NCBI GenBank assembly: GCA_964628065.1
Contig: CAZVLM010000013.1
Location: 1 to 22,390, forward strand
Source: CAIXMG01 sp964628065
GTDB taxonomy: Bacteria; Patescibacteriota; Minisyncoccia; Phycocordibacterales; UBA1006
Length of the DNA stretch: 22,390 bases
Direction of reading: 5' to 3'
Both the position numbers and the translations under genes were made by a program. Positions 7,303 to 13,825 of this stretch are shown piece by piece. A model generated the notes under the pieces. It had not been told where the DNA came from and did no database searches. It was given only the letters and a program-made list of their open reading frames with translations. How positions within the stretch are numbered: position 1 is the first letter of the stretch; the number at the start of each line of letters is the position of its first letter.

Positions 7303-8206
7303 AAATCCACTTTTTATAGGTGAAGTAAACTTGCATAAAGAGGAATAAGATAAACAAAATTCCTACAATAATCCAGAATCCGTGTTCGCCATGGAAGATG
7401 GCAGGGGATTCCGCAGCAAAGAGAATAGTTGCAACAAGTGCCAGAGGGAATGTTACGAACGCCATAAGGGTCAGCTTTTTTGTAACCTCGTTGTTTTTTG
7501 CGGTAAGAAGCGAATCGTTTGTTTCGCGCAACTCTTTGAGAAGTTCGCGAATATTTTCAAGTGCAGATTCAACTCGGAAGTATTCCTTAAACACCTTATC
7601 CTCTTCGATGAGTGCGTGAGGGAAAAGATTCGACGCTTGAAGTTCAAGTGATTTCAAAATAATCTTATGAGATCGCATGACTTGTTTAAAGTCAATAATT
7701 TTACGAGCAAGGTGCGACACTTCCTGTACCATATGGAACTCATTTCCTTGGAAAATTTCAGCCTCAATCTTCTTTGATTCCTTTCGGAATGGTTCGAGGT
7801 CTTCTCTTAAGTTTCGATAGAGCTGATTATTCAATTCAAGGAAAAGCTCAGCGCCCGTTGTAGCCTGGATTCGATCCAGTGCTGCATTTACTTCGAAATT
7901 CTTCGCATATTCGATGAATGTATCGATCGGCATGTAGTGTGCCGTGATAAGAAACTTATCTCCTACAATGTAGTCGATTTCAATATCTGTGATGTCCTTT
8001 TGGTGATTTGGCCGGTCAGGGTAGTGAAGGACCGCATAGAATGTCTTATCTTTGGTGTCGGTTTTTGCCCGCTCACTTGGGCTCATAAGCTCGTTGGCCC
8101 ATGTCGGGTGGATAGCGTACTGCTTTATAAGTGAGGCGACATCCTCAGTTGTTGGGTTTTCAAGGTCAATCCATGTTAATTTTTTATGAGCATACGTTGT
8201 AATCAT
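7301..8206 (-). CDS. corA: CorA-like divalent-cation transporter without GMN motif
   Basis: 301 residues from ATG at 8206; upstream in-frame codons overlap rplU and are rejected because the promoter -10 ends 6 nt before this ATG. The long soluble N-terminal domain with a long helical stalk (about 120-240, 'LNNQLYRNLREDLEPFRKESKKIEAE'), then two C-terminal TM segments (about 246-264 and 277-296) and a basic tail (TYKKW) match CorA, which forms pentameric Mg2+/Co2+ channels. The selectivity motif YGMN that should end TM1 is missing: the sequence there is ILFAAES followed by 'PAIFHGEHGFW'. Ion choice may therefore differ. 'ZntB/CorA family' is the safest name. Confidence 0.87.
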   Translation of the reverse strand: MITTYAHKKLTWIDLENPTTEDVASLIKQYAIHPTWANELMSPSERAKTDTKDKTFYAVLHYPDRPNHQKDITDIEIDYIVGDKFLITAHYMPIDTFIEYAKNFEVNAALDRIQATTGAELFLELNNQLYRNLREDLEPFRKESKKIEAEIFQGNEFHMVQEVSHLARKIIDFKQVMRSHKIILKSLELQASNLFPHALIEEDKVFKEYFRVESALENIRELLKELRETNDSLLTAKNNEVTKKLTLMAFVTFPLALVATILFAAESPAIFHGEHGFWIIVGILFILFLFMQVYFTYKKWI

Positions 8207-8212
8207 GGCACT

Positions 8213-8241
8213 AGTATAACCCCTTGCAATTTTTACCGCAA
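8213..8241 (-). promoter_or_regulatory. Promoter of corA-like gene (leaderless)
   Basis: Read on the minus strand: TTGCGG (8236-8241), 17-bp spacer, TATACT (8213-8218), then 6 nt and ATG. The predicted transcript start coincides with the start codon. Confidence 0.75.
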
Positions 8242-8252
8242 TATGATAAAGT
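8224..8252 (+). promoter_or_regulatory. Promoter of rplU, overlapping the divergent corA promoter
   Basis: TTGCAA (8224-8229), 17-bp spacer, TAAAGT (8247-8252), 9 nt to ATG. The -10 is weak, and TATACC at 8252-8257 is an alternative. It overlaps the corA promoter on the other strand. Confidence 0.4.
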
Positions 8253-8261
8253 ATACCCATT

Positions 8262-8675
8262 ATGGCAACAGCTAAAAAGGTAGTTAAAAAAGTAGCAAAA
8301 AAGGCAGCTCCAAAAAAGGCTGCAAAAGCAGCAGTTAAAAAGGCACCTAAGAACACTACGGTTGGGTTTGCAGTTATTATGACTGGAGGCAAGCAGTACA
8401 TGGTTCGAACAGGAGATGTCATTACGATTGAAAAGCTTTCAGATGATATGAACGTAGGTGACGTTGTAACATTTGATCAGGTTCTCCTAGTAGATGATGG
8501 AGCTACAACTGTTATTGGTAAGCCGATGATTGCTGGAAAGACAGTTACTGCAGAATTGGTAGAAGCTGGACGAGGTAAGAAAATCGATGTTATCCAGTAC
8601 AAGCAGAAGTCTCGATACTACAAGAAGAAAGGGCACCGACAGCCTTTCATGAAGGTAAAGATCTCAGCTATCTAA
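8262..8675 (+). CDS. rplU: Ribosomal protein bL21 with Lys/Ala-rich N-terminal extension
   Basis: 137 residues against about 100 for usual bL21. The core begins near residue 34 (VGFAVIMTGGKQYMV) and ends with the family signature in 'YYKKKGHRQPFMKVKI'. bL21 binds 23S rRNA in the large subunit. Residues 1-33 are almost only Lys, Ala, Val and Pro (AKKAAPKKAAKAAVKKAPK), like a histone-H1 tail, and would be disordered and RNA- or DNA-binding. All four Arg codons are CGA, as in dnaK. rpmA, the usual partner, does not follow; a short terminator ends the unit. The only ATG that keeps the extension in frame is 8262. Confidence 0.96.
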   Translation: MATAKKVVKKVAKKAAPKKAAKAAVKKAPKNTTVGFAVIMTGGKQYMVRTGDVITIEKLSDDMNVGDVVTFDQVLLVDDGATTVIGKPMIAGKTVTAELVEAGRGKKIDVIQYKQKSRYYKKKGHRQPFMKVKISAI

Positions 8676-8701
8676 GTAATACCCGCAAGGGTTTTTTACT
8701 T
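8674..8701 (+). terminator. Terminator after rplU
   Basis: ACCC-GCAA-GGGT hairpin (8681-8692 region) followed by T6, enclosed by AAGTAA/TTACTT. The outer arm starts in the rplU stop codon. Confidence 0.7.
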
Positions 8702-8723
8702 GCAAAAATACCCACAGAGCTAC

Positions 8724-8751
8724 TTGCAAAAGTAATTAAATATGGTATAGT
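8724..8751 (+). promoter_or_regulatory. Promoter of the 8789-9775 unit
   Basis: TTGCAA (8724-8729), 16-bp spacer, TATAGT (8746-8751). The leader (~31 nt) holds AACTTAA (8771-8777). Confidence 0.65.
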
Positions 8752-8788
8752 ATTGACGAATTAATTTGTTAACTTAAAACTGAAAAGG

Positions 8789-9364
8789 ATGAAAAAGATA
8801 ATAAGTATTTTAGCGATAGTGATTTTTACGACATATGGATGCAGCAAGGAGGGAAACCCTATCTTCCTTATTCGGGAACACTGGTATGAAATTACAAGCA
8901 TTCCGGCTAAGACCTCGACCGGTGATATTGTGGACCTTCGTAGAACATTATTTGGCTTCATAGACCATATGACATTGAAGTTAAGTGGTATTGGATCAGG
9001 TAATGGTGTAATTAAAATAACAAGTACAGCTTATACCGATACACAACTTGCGTTTTACGGCTGGACTTATGATTATGTTTACCAATGCTGGTATTATGAT
9101 TACGGAACATATCAAATTACCTTAACGAGTATTACTACTAATGAGTATGGTTTTAAATGGCACAGAAGGGGTATTCCTCAAATCACATTGGACCTTGCTG
9201 ATTTTGCCGACGTTTCGCAAGGAACTCATTTTCAGGACTTCTGGAAAATTTTAGAACAGCCGTACGACGTATATCCCGATGAGATGTTTCCGGCTCCAAA
9301 CAGTCTGGTTGCAAAGAGGATTGCGTTGAAAGGTGCTTCTATAACTATTGTTTTAGAACATTAA
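8789..9364 (+). CDS. Putative secreted lipoprotein, unknown function
   Basis: 191 residues. A short signal peptide (MKKIISILAIVIFTTYGC) ends in a weak lipobox TYGC, so Cys18 could be lipid-modified and the protein held on the outer face of the membrane. The mature part has many Thr, Tyr and aromatic residues in alternating patterns (about 65-130, including YDYVYQCWYYDYGTY), suggesting a beta-rich fold. No enzymatic motif is seen. GAAAAGG directly abuts the ATG, too close for a Shine-Dalgarno site. A receiver-like gene follows 12 nt after the stop, so the two form an operon. Confidence 0.72.
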   Translation: MKKIISILAIVIFTTYGCSKEGNPIFLIREHWYEITSIPAKTSTGDIVDLRRTLFGFIDHMTLKLSGIGSGNGVIKITSTAYTDTQLAFYGWTYDYVYQCWYYDYGTYQITLTSITTNEYGFKWHRRGIPQITLDLADFADVSQGTHFQDFWKILEQPYDVYPDEMFPAPNSLVAKRIALKGASITIVLEH

Positions 9365-9376
9365 AATAGTTAAGAG

Positions 9377-9775
9377 ATGCTACAGCAAGTATTGATTATT
9401 GAAAACCGCCCGCAACGAAGCTATCTGCTTAAGTTTCTTGCAGAAAGTAAGCAGGGTGAAGTCACATGTCTTAGCGCCGAAAAAAAGGGCGCTATGCTGA
9501 CGCTTATGGATTATTTTGAAGCAAAAAAATTCAGCTTCATTATAGTAAACTGCGATAAGAGTAATTTTCTGAATTTGCAAAACTTGCTGGAAGCAGTTCG
9601 CGTTTCGAAGATACCTTTTGCATTCGTCTCCAAAGAGAACCAGATCAAAGAGTATTGGTATGAAAAACATGCCCTCTGGTCGCTTGGGGTAACTGATGAA
9701 ATGCACGAAAGCAATATTCTGCTTCATAAAGCATTGAAGGAAGTGTTCGCACTTCCGGCTTTTGTTACAACTTAA
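9377..9775 (+). CDS. Receiver-like (degenerate response regulator) protein
   Basis: 132 residues. The pattern follows a CheY-like fold: strand 1 'VLIIEN' with an acidic residue, helix 'QRSYLLKFLAE', strand 3 'FSFIIVNCD', and strand 5 'FAFVSKEN' with Lys where receivers carry the conserved Lys. The acidic pocket is reduced (EN instead of DD) and the phospho-acceptor Asp position appears to be Asn or shifted (IIVNCD), so phosphorylation is doubtful: a pseudo-receiver at best. There is no output domain. It is in an operon with the lipoprotein gene upstream and is closed by a terminator. Fold assignment is by pattern only. Confidence 0.55.
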   Translation: MLQQVLIIENRPQRSYLLKFLAESKQGEVTCLSAEKKGAMLTLMDYFEAKKFSFIIVNCDKSNFLNLQNLLEAVRVSKIPFAFVSKENQIKEYWYEKHALWSLGVTDEMHESNILLHKALKEVFALPAFVTT

Positions 9776-9792
9776 CAACTACAACAGAATTT

Positions 9793-9820
9793 AAAATACC
9801 CCTTAAAACGGGGTATTTTT
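9793..9820 (+). terminator. Terminator after the 9377 gene
   Basis: 10-bp perfect stem AAAATACCCC (9793-9802) / GGGGTATTTT (9810-9819), loop TTAAAAC, ending in T5. It insulates the mraZ promoter region. Confidence 0.88.
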
Positions 9821-9844
9821 GTTTCTCAAAAACCGGGAAACAGC

Positions 9845-9896
9845 GTTACACGGTTATCCACAGAACGGCATGGATTGGGTTATTGTGTTACACGGT
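9845..9896 (+). repeat. 10-bp direct repeat GTTACACGGT upstream of mraZ
   Basis: Exact copies at 9845-9854 and 9887-9896, 42 bp apart, which is four helical turns. The first copy runs into the DnaA-box-like 9-mer; the second overlaps the mraZ promoter and the first GTGGG box. Confidence 0.7.
9854..9862 (+). promoter_or_regulatory. DnaA-box-like 9-mer
   Basis: TTATCCACA (9854-9862) is a perfect match to the bacterial DnaA-box consensus TTATNCACA. It lies 21 bp upstream of the mraZ -35. A single box can occur by chance. Confidence 0.5.
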
Positions 9897-9930
9897 GGGA
9901 TGAAGTACAATAAGAGTGGGATGAAGTGGG
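9875..9930 (+). promoter_or_regulatory. MraZ operator: GTGGG box array
   Basis: GTGGG occurs at 9895-9899, 9916-9920 and 9926-9930. Degenerate boxes at about 10-bp steps fill the series: TTGGG (9875), GTGTT (9885), GTACA (9905). In E. coli, MraZ binds TGGGN repeats with 5-nt spacers, a 10-bp period, in its own promoter. Here the boxes sit between the -35 and -10 and over the transcript start, which fits autorepression. Confidence 0.82.
9883..9911 (+). promoter_or_regulatory. Promoter of mraZ-rsmH-ftsL
   Basis: TTGTGT (9883-9888), 17-bp spacer, TACAAT (9906-9911). Start predicted near 9918, giving a leader of about 118 nt with a large hairpin. Confidence 0.65.
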
Positions 9931-9961
9931 AAGTACTCCTACCGCCGGCTTCGCCGAGCGA

Positions 9962-10012
9962 CTCCCTCTATCCTCCTTCGCTAAAGCTACCGAAGGATAA
10001 AGAAAGAGGGAG
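9962..10012 (+). repeat. Long stem-loop in mraZ leader
   Basis: CTCCCTCT (9962-9969) pairs with AGAGGGAG (10005-10012); inside, ATCCT-CTTCG (9970-9980, one bulge) pairs with CGAAGGAT (9991-9998). It is preceded by a GC-rich CCGGCTTCGCCG segment. The design resembles the palindromic element at 13826-13946, so it may be a dispersed repeat family. Confidence 0.6.
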
Positions 10013-10035
10013 ATTCCGAACCCAGCCAAACTATT

Positions 10036-10470
10036 ATGCTCATAGGAGAATACCGCCACACAATGGACGAGAAGAATCGCTTATCACTTCCTGCGAAATT
10101 CAGAAAGGAGATGGGCAAAAAAATCATCATCACGCGAGGTCTCGATAGATGTCTCTTTGTGTATCCGGTAGCAGAATGGAAAAAGTTCTCTGAGCAATTA
10201 GCAAGTCTTTCTATTGGATCAGCTGAAGGTCGCGGATTCTCTCGAGCCATGCTCGGAGGTGCGACAGAAACTGATGTTGATGGAAGTGGGCGCGTACTCG
10301 TCCCTGATCACTTGAAGGGATATGCAAACCTTTCAACGAAAGTAGTTGTTGCAGGAATTCATAATCGCATTGAGTTGTGGAATGAAGAATCTTGGAACAA
10401 GTACACAAACGGAGTCGAGAATGAAGCAAACGCGCTTGCTCAGAAACTAGCAGATATTGGAATGATCTAA
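10036..10470 (+). CDS. mraZ: Transcriptional regulator MraZ
   Basis: 144 residues, the family length. Two tandem AbrB-like swapped-hairpin domains: the first begins IGEYRHTMDEKNRLSLPAKF (3-22), the second contains 'ATETDVDGSGRVLVPDHLK' (about 76-94). MraZ forms a ring that binds tandem G-rich repeats and represses the division and cell-wall (dcw) cluster in E. coli; a matching GTGGG array lies in its own promoter here. rsmH follows after 49 nt with a hairpin. ATG at 10036 is fixed by homology. Confidence 0.97.
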   Translation: MLIGEYRHTMDEKNRLSLPAKFRKEMGKKIIITRGLDRCLFVYPVAEWKKFSEQLASLSIGSAEGRGFSRAMLGGATETDVDGSGRVLVPDHLKGYANLSTKVVVAGIHNRIELWNEESWNKYTNGVENEANALAQKLADIGMI

Positions 10471-10482
10471 CTCCACACCTAG

Positions 10483-10507
10483 CCCCTCCTCTTAGTAAGA
10501 GGAGGGG
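10483..10507 (+). promoter_or_regulatory. Hairpin between mraZ and rsmH covering a G-rich ribosome-site-like stretch
   Basis: 11-bp perfect stem CCCCTCCTCTT (10483-10493) / AAGAGGAGGGG (10497-10507), loop AGT, without a T run. The 3' arm contains GGAGG, 15 nt before the rsmH ATG, so the stem may mask it or simply stabilise the mRNA. Confidence 0.6.
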
Positions 10508-10519
10508 AACAGGACACTT

Positions 10520-11410
10520 ATGACACACACACCCGTATTATTTTCCGAATCAGTAGAGGCGCTCTCTATTAAAAAAGAAGGTGTCTATATTGACGGAACG
10601 CTTGGAGGCGCAGGACATGCTGCAGAAATTGCAAAGCATTTGGGCCCAGATGGAACATTGATTGGTTTCGATCTGGATTCACATGCCATCGCCAGAGCAC
10701 AAGAAAAACTCAGTTCATTCAAATGCAAGACAATACTCGTAAGGGATAACTTTAGAAACCTTGATCGCGTTCTCGAAGAGAATGGTATCGACCAAGTTGA
10801 TGGAATATTTCTCGATTTGGGATGGTCATCATTTCAGATTGCAGATGCAAGCAGGGGATTATCATTTCAAGAAAATGGACCGCTCCACATGACACTGAAA
10901 GATAATCCAGGAGTTGAAGATATTACTGCTTACGATATTGTGAACAGTTGGGATGAGAAAACAATTGCTGACCTTATCTATGCTTACGGTGATGAGGTTG
11001 CATCCCGAAAAATTGCACGCGCGATTATTGCAGAACGATCAAAAAAGCCGATTGAGACGACGTTTGATCTCGTTGCAGTGATTGATACGGTTCTTCCCCG
11101 AAAAGCATGGATGCGAACGAATCCGGCAACGAAGACATTCCAAGCGCTCCGCATAGCAGTAAATGATGAATATGGCGCAGTTAAACAAGTTCTTGAAAAA
11201 GGCTTCGACAAGCTGAAGCAAGGGGGCAGGTTCGCCATCATTACATTCCATAGCGGAGAAGACCGCATTGTAAAAAACTATTTCCGCGATCAGGCTCATG
11301 CAGGACTTGCAGAGCTCATTACAAAAAAACCAATCAAGCCAAGCGATGAGGAAGTTCGAAACAATCCCAGGTCGCGAAGCGCACAGTTACGAATACTTAA
11401 AAAGATTTAG
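10520..11410 (+). CDS. rsmH: 16S rRNA (cytosine-1402-N4)-methyltransferase RsmH
   Basis: 296 residues. SAM-binding motif DGTLGGAGH (25-33), DLDS acidic loop, DLGWSSFQ (99-106, usual DLGVSSxQ), GPLHMTLK where the family has GPLDMRMD, and the late motifs 'FHSGEDRIVKNYF' and NPRSRSAQLR. It adds the N4-methyl group to C1402 in the decoding centre. The D-to-H change in GPLDM is a notable substitution, but the rest of the active region is conserved. It lies in the dcw order mraZ-rsmH-ftsL, with 4 nt to the next gene. Confidence 0.96.
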   Translation: MTHTPVLFSESVEALSIKKEGVYIDGTLGGAGHAAEIAKHLGPDGTLIGFDLDSHAIARAQEKLSSFKCKTILVRDNFRNLDRVLEENGIDQVDGIFLDLGWSSFQIADASRGLSFQENGPLHMTLKDNPGVEDITAYDIVNSWDEKTIADLIYAYGDEVASRKIARAIIAERSKKPIETTFDLVAVIDTVLPRKAWMRTNPATKTFQALRIAVNDEYGAVKQVLEKGFDKLKQGGRFAIITFHSGEDRIVKNYFRDQAHAGLAELITKKPIKPSDEEVRNNPRSRSAQLRILKKI

Positions 11411-11414
11411 AATT

Positions 11415-11732
11415 ATGAACATACTTACCTCAACAATTAAAAGCATTTTCTCAGGTTCTTGGAACCAGCGGCTTTTGATTGTGCTGGTGGTAATGTTTGG
11501 AGCGTACTCATTCTTTATTGCGCGAGCAGTAGTGGCAATTAACGAGCGAAAAGCGCTTTATTCTCAGGTTCGAACAGAGCAGGCAAAGGTTGCCGATCTT
11601 GAAATCAAGTACTTTGCCCTCGCATCAGAAATCGACAAGACGAAGATCGAGCAGCTCGGATTCGTAGACTCTCAGACGCCTACGTTTGCCTATACTCATC
11701 CAGCAGCGGAAACAGTTGCGTTGGTTCGCTAG
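11415..11732 (+). CDS. ftsL: FtsL-like division protein
   Basis: 105 residues from ATG at 11415; in-frame codons further upstream overlap rsmH. One TM segment (about 19-36, LLIVLVVMFGAYSFFIA) is followed by a short coiled coil (about 45-75, LYSQVRTEQAKVADLEIKYF) and a polar tail. Topology, size and position directly after rsmH match FtsL, the bitopic divisome protein that partners FtsB/DivIC and recruits FtsW and FtsI. Sequence conservation of FtsL is always low, so the call depends on context. A terminator follows, so the cluster is split here. Confidence 0.75.
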   Translation: MNILTSTIKSIFSGSWNQRLLIVLVVMFGAYSFFIARAVVAINERKALYSQVRTEQAKVADLEIKYFALASEIDKTKIEQLGFVDSQTPTFAYTHPAAETVALVR

Positions 11733-11742
11733 CTAATATATC

Positions 11743-11765
11743 AAACCCTGTAAGGGGTTTTTATA
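11743..11765 (+). terminator. Terminator after ftsL
   Basis: AAACCC (11744-11749 region) pairs with GGGTTT, then T5. It ends transcription from mraZ before the inserted gene at 11829. Confidence 0.7.
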
Positions 11766-11794
11766 TTGACAAATTGATATTAATATGATAATAT
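11766..11794 (+). promoter_or_regulatory. Promoter of the 11829 gene
   Basis: TTGACA (11766-11771), 17-bp spacer, TAATAT (11789-11794). The -10 region TATGATAATAT is the same as in the promoter at 21906. Confidence 0.75.
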
Positions 11795-11828
11795 ATAAGT
11801 ATTGTTCTATCATTTAAATTAAAAAAAT

Positions 11829-12053
11829 ATGACTTCTAAACAATGCACTTTTATTGGTATCTTCCTTTTTATTGCATGGGTAGTGATATTTGCTGGCGGT
11901 GCTTTATGGCAAACAGGAACACATGATCAGAAAATGCATGTGTGGGCACTTTCTACAGGTGTAGGATATGTTGGCATAGGATTTCTGTTCTTCGCCAGCT
12001 TTATTGAAGACCTAGATAAGCAATTAGAAACAGCATTTGCATTTCGCTGGTAA
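11829..12053 (+). CDS. Small two-TM membrane protein inserted in the division cluster
   Basis: 74 residues with two hydrophobic segments (about 7-27 and 43-61), a polar loop (TGTHDQKMH) and an acidic, amphipathic end (EDLDKQLETAF). No family recognised. It has its own consensus promoter and a strong terminator and separates ftsL from the penicillin-binding-protein gene, which are adjacent in most dcw clusters. A role in division is possible but unproven; it may simply be an inserted unit. Confidence 0.7.
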   Translation: MTSKQCTFIGIFLFIAWVVIFAGGALWQTGTHDQKMHVWALSTGVGYVGIGFLFFASFIEDLDKQLETAFAFRW

Positions 12054-12065
12054 GAAAAACTAAAT

Positions 12066-12095
12066 ATAAAAGCCCTGTAACAACAGGGCTTTTAT
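12066..12095. terminator. Terminator after the 11829 gene
   Basis: 13-bp perfect stem ATAAAAGCCCTGT (12066-12078) / ACAGGGCTTTTAT (12083-12095), loop AACA. Confidence 0.88.
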
Positions 12096-12097
12096 GA

Positions 12098-12103
12098 TAC
12101 AAT
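12098..12103 (+). promoter_or_regulatory. Likely -10 element of the PBP gene
   Basis: TACAAT at 12098-12103 lies 9 nt before ATG at 12113. The -35 would fall in the terminator stem and is not convincing. If it is real, the mRNA is nearly leaderless. Confidence 0.35.
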
Positions 12104-12112
12104 TATTAAATA

Positions 12113-13825
12113 ATGGATACGAATGTTTTTCAAAAAAGACTTTATTTAGTAAGCGGGTTACTAGTACTTGCGGTAGTTGTCTTTGCGGCAAAACTTTTTT
12201 ATTTGCAAATTATCCATGGCAATTTGTATCAACAATTAGGTGATCGTCAGTATGTGACTAATACTTCTAACCTTTTTAACAGAGGGTCAATTTACTTTAC
12301 CAGTAAAGACGGTAACGAAGTTTCTGCGGCAACCCTTAAATCAGGATTTAAGATTGCAATAGATACTAGTAAAATAGGTGACCCAGCAGTACTCTATACA
12401 AAAATCGGAGAGTTGCTTCATGTTAACAAAGAGCAGTTTATTTCGCTTGCCTCAAAGAAAAACGATCCCTATGTAGAAGTGGCGGTAAACGTTGATGAAG
12501 ATACCGCAGCGAAAATCGTTGATATGAAACTTAAAGGAGTAACTGCATTCAGAAGCAACTGGAGATTTTATCCTGCGGGATCGCTCGCATCGCAAGCAAT
12601 CGGATTTATGGCATATAAAGGTGACGACTATACTGGTCGTTATGGCATTGAGCGATTTTATAACAATATCCTCGCAAGAACAGATGAGCGTTTGTACGTG
12701 AACTTTTTCGCAGAAGTATTTTCTGATATTACAAAATTTGTAGGAAACAAAGAAGAGGAAGAAGGTGATATTGTAACCACTATTGAGCCGTCGGTCCAAC
12801 AGGCTCTGGATCAGGCAGTGACAAATGTGAAAGAAAAGTGGAACTCTGACCGAGTGGGTGGCATTGTCATGGATCCAAAAACGGGCGCAATTTACGCTAT
12901 GTCTATGGATAATCGATTTGATTTAAACCAAACAAAAACAGTCACCGATGTTTCCCAATTTAATAACCCACTAGTAGAAAGTGCTTTTGAAATGGGATCA
13001 ATTATGAAGCCGATTATTATGGCGATTGCTATCGATCAAGGCGCCGTAACACCGGAAACGACTTATAAGGACCTAGGTTTTGTAAAAGTAGGAGATCGCA
13101 CTATTTATAACTTTGACAAAAAGGGTCGTGGAATAGCCAGCATGCAAACTGTACTTAATCAGTCATTGAACACGGGAATGGTGTATGTGATGCAACATAT
13201 GAAAAAAGATGCGTTTAAAAAGCAGTGGGAGTCATTTGGATTTGGAACAAAAACAGGAATCGATTTACCAGCAGAAGCATCAGGACTCATTTCAAACTTG
13301 AATACTAATCGAGATGTGGAATTTGCGAACGTTTCGTTCGGACAAGGAGTTGCGGTTACTCCCATTGAAATGATTCGCGCTCAGGCAGCGCTTGCAAACG
13401 GTGGGCATCTTGTGTTACCTCATATTGCAAGCAGAATTGAATACCCAAGTGGTCTGTCTAAAGAATTAGAGTTTCCTGTCACAGGGCAGTTGATAAAAGC
13501 GGAGACAGCAACAACGATTACGCGTATGCTTACAACAGTGTTTGATAACTATAACGACGGTAAAACAAAATTAGAGCATTATACGATCGCTGCGAAAACA
13601 GGAACGGCTCAGATAGCCAATCGGGAAGGTGGAGGGTATTACAACGATCGAAACCTGCACACGTTCATGGCTTATTTCCCTGCAAACAATCCGAAGTTTA
13701 TCGTGTTTCTCTATAATCAGCATCCTAAAAACGGCGCACAGTTTTCATCTGAGACCCTGTTGCCGCCATTTACCGACTTAGCAAAGTTTTTGATTAATTA
13801 TTATGATTTACCTCCGGATAGGTAA
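12113..13825 (+). CDS. ftsI: Class B penicillin-binding protein (FtsI/PBP2-like transpeptidase)
   Basis: 570 residues. One N-terminal TM (about 10-30), a pedestal domain with 'NRGSIYFTSKDG' and 'FRSNWRFYPAGSLASQAIGF', then the transpeptidase with all three motifs: SIMK (Ser296, Lys299), SLN (351-353) and KTGT (494-497). It cross-links peptidoglycan outside the membrane, most likely for septation given the mraZ-rsmH-ftsL context. No PASTA domain. The stop codon TAA lies in the first bases of the palindromic repeat that follows. Symbol by context; a PBP2/elongation role cannot be excluded. Confidence 0.9.
   Translation: MDTNVFQKRLYLVSGLLVLAVVVFAAKLFYLQIIHGNLYQQLGDRQYVTNTSNLFNRGSIYFTSKDGNEVSAATLKSGFKIAIDTSKIGDPAVLYTKIGELLHVNKEQFISLASKKNDPYVEVAVNVDEDTAAKIVDMKLKGVTAFRSNWRFYPAGSLASQAIGFMAYKGDDYTGRYGIERFYNNILARTDERLYVNFFAEVFSDITKFVGNKEEEEGDIVTTIEPSVQQALDQAVTNVKEKWNSDRVGGIVMDPKTGAIYAMSMDNRFDLNQTKTVTDVSQFNNPLVESAFEMGSIMKPIIMAIAIDQGAVTPETTYKDLGFVKVGDRTIYNFDKKGRGIASMQTVLNQSLNTGMVYVMQHMKKDAFKKQWESFGFGTKTGIDLPAEASGLISNLNTNRDVEFANVSFGQGVAVTPIEMIRAQAALANGGHLVLPHIASRIEYPSGLSKELEFPVTGQLIKAETATTITRMLTTVFDNYNDGKTKLEHYTIAAKTGTAQIANREGGGYYNDRNLHTFMAYFPANNPKFIVFLYNQHPKNGAQFSSETLLPPFTDLAKFLINYYDLPPDR

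Noticed and set aside
8207..8422. Longer CorA N-terminus starting inside rplU
   Set aside because: The extension is the antisense of the Lys/Ala-rich rplU start, lacks family similarity, and the promoter -10 lies just before the ATG at 8206.
9819..10148. 109-codon frame across the mraZ promoter
   Set aside because: It covers the operator, promoter and leader hairpin and runs into mraZ in another frame; the protein is low-complexity and without motifs.
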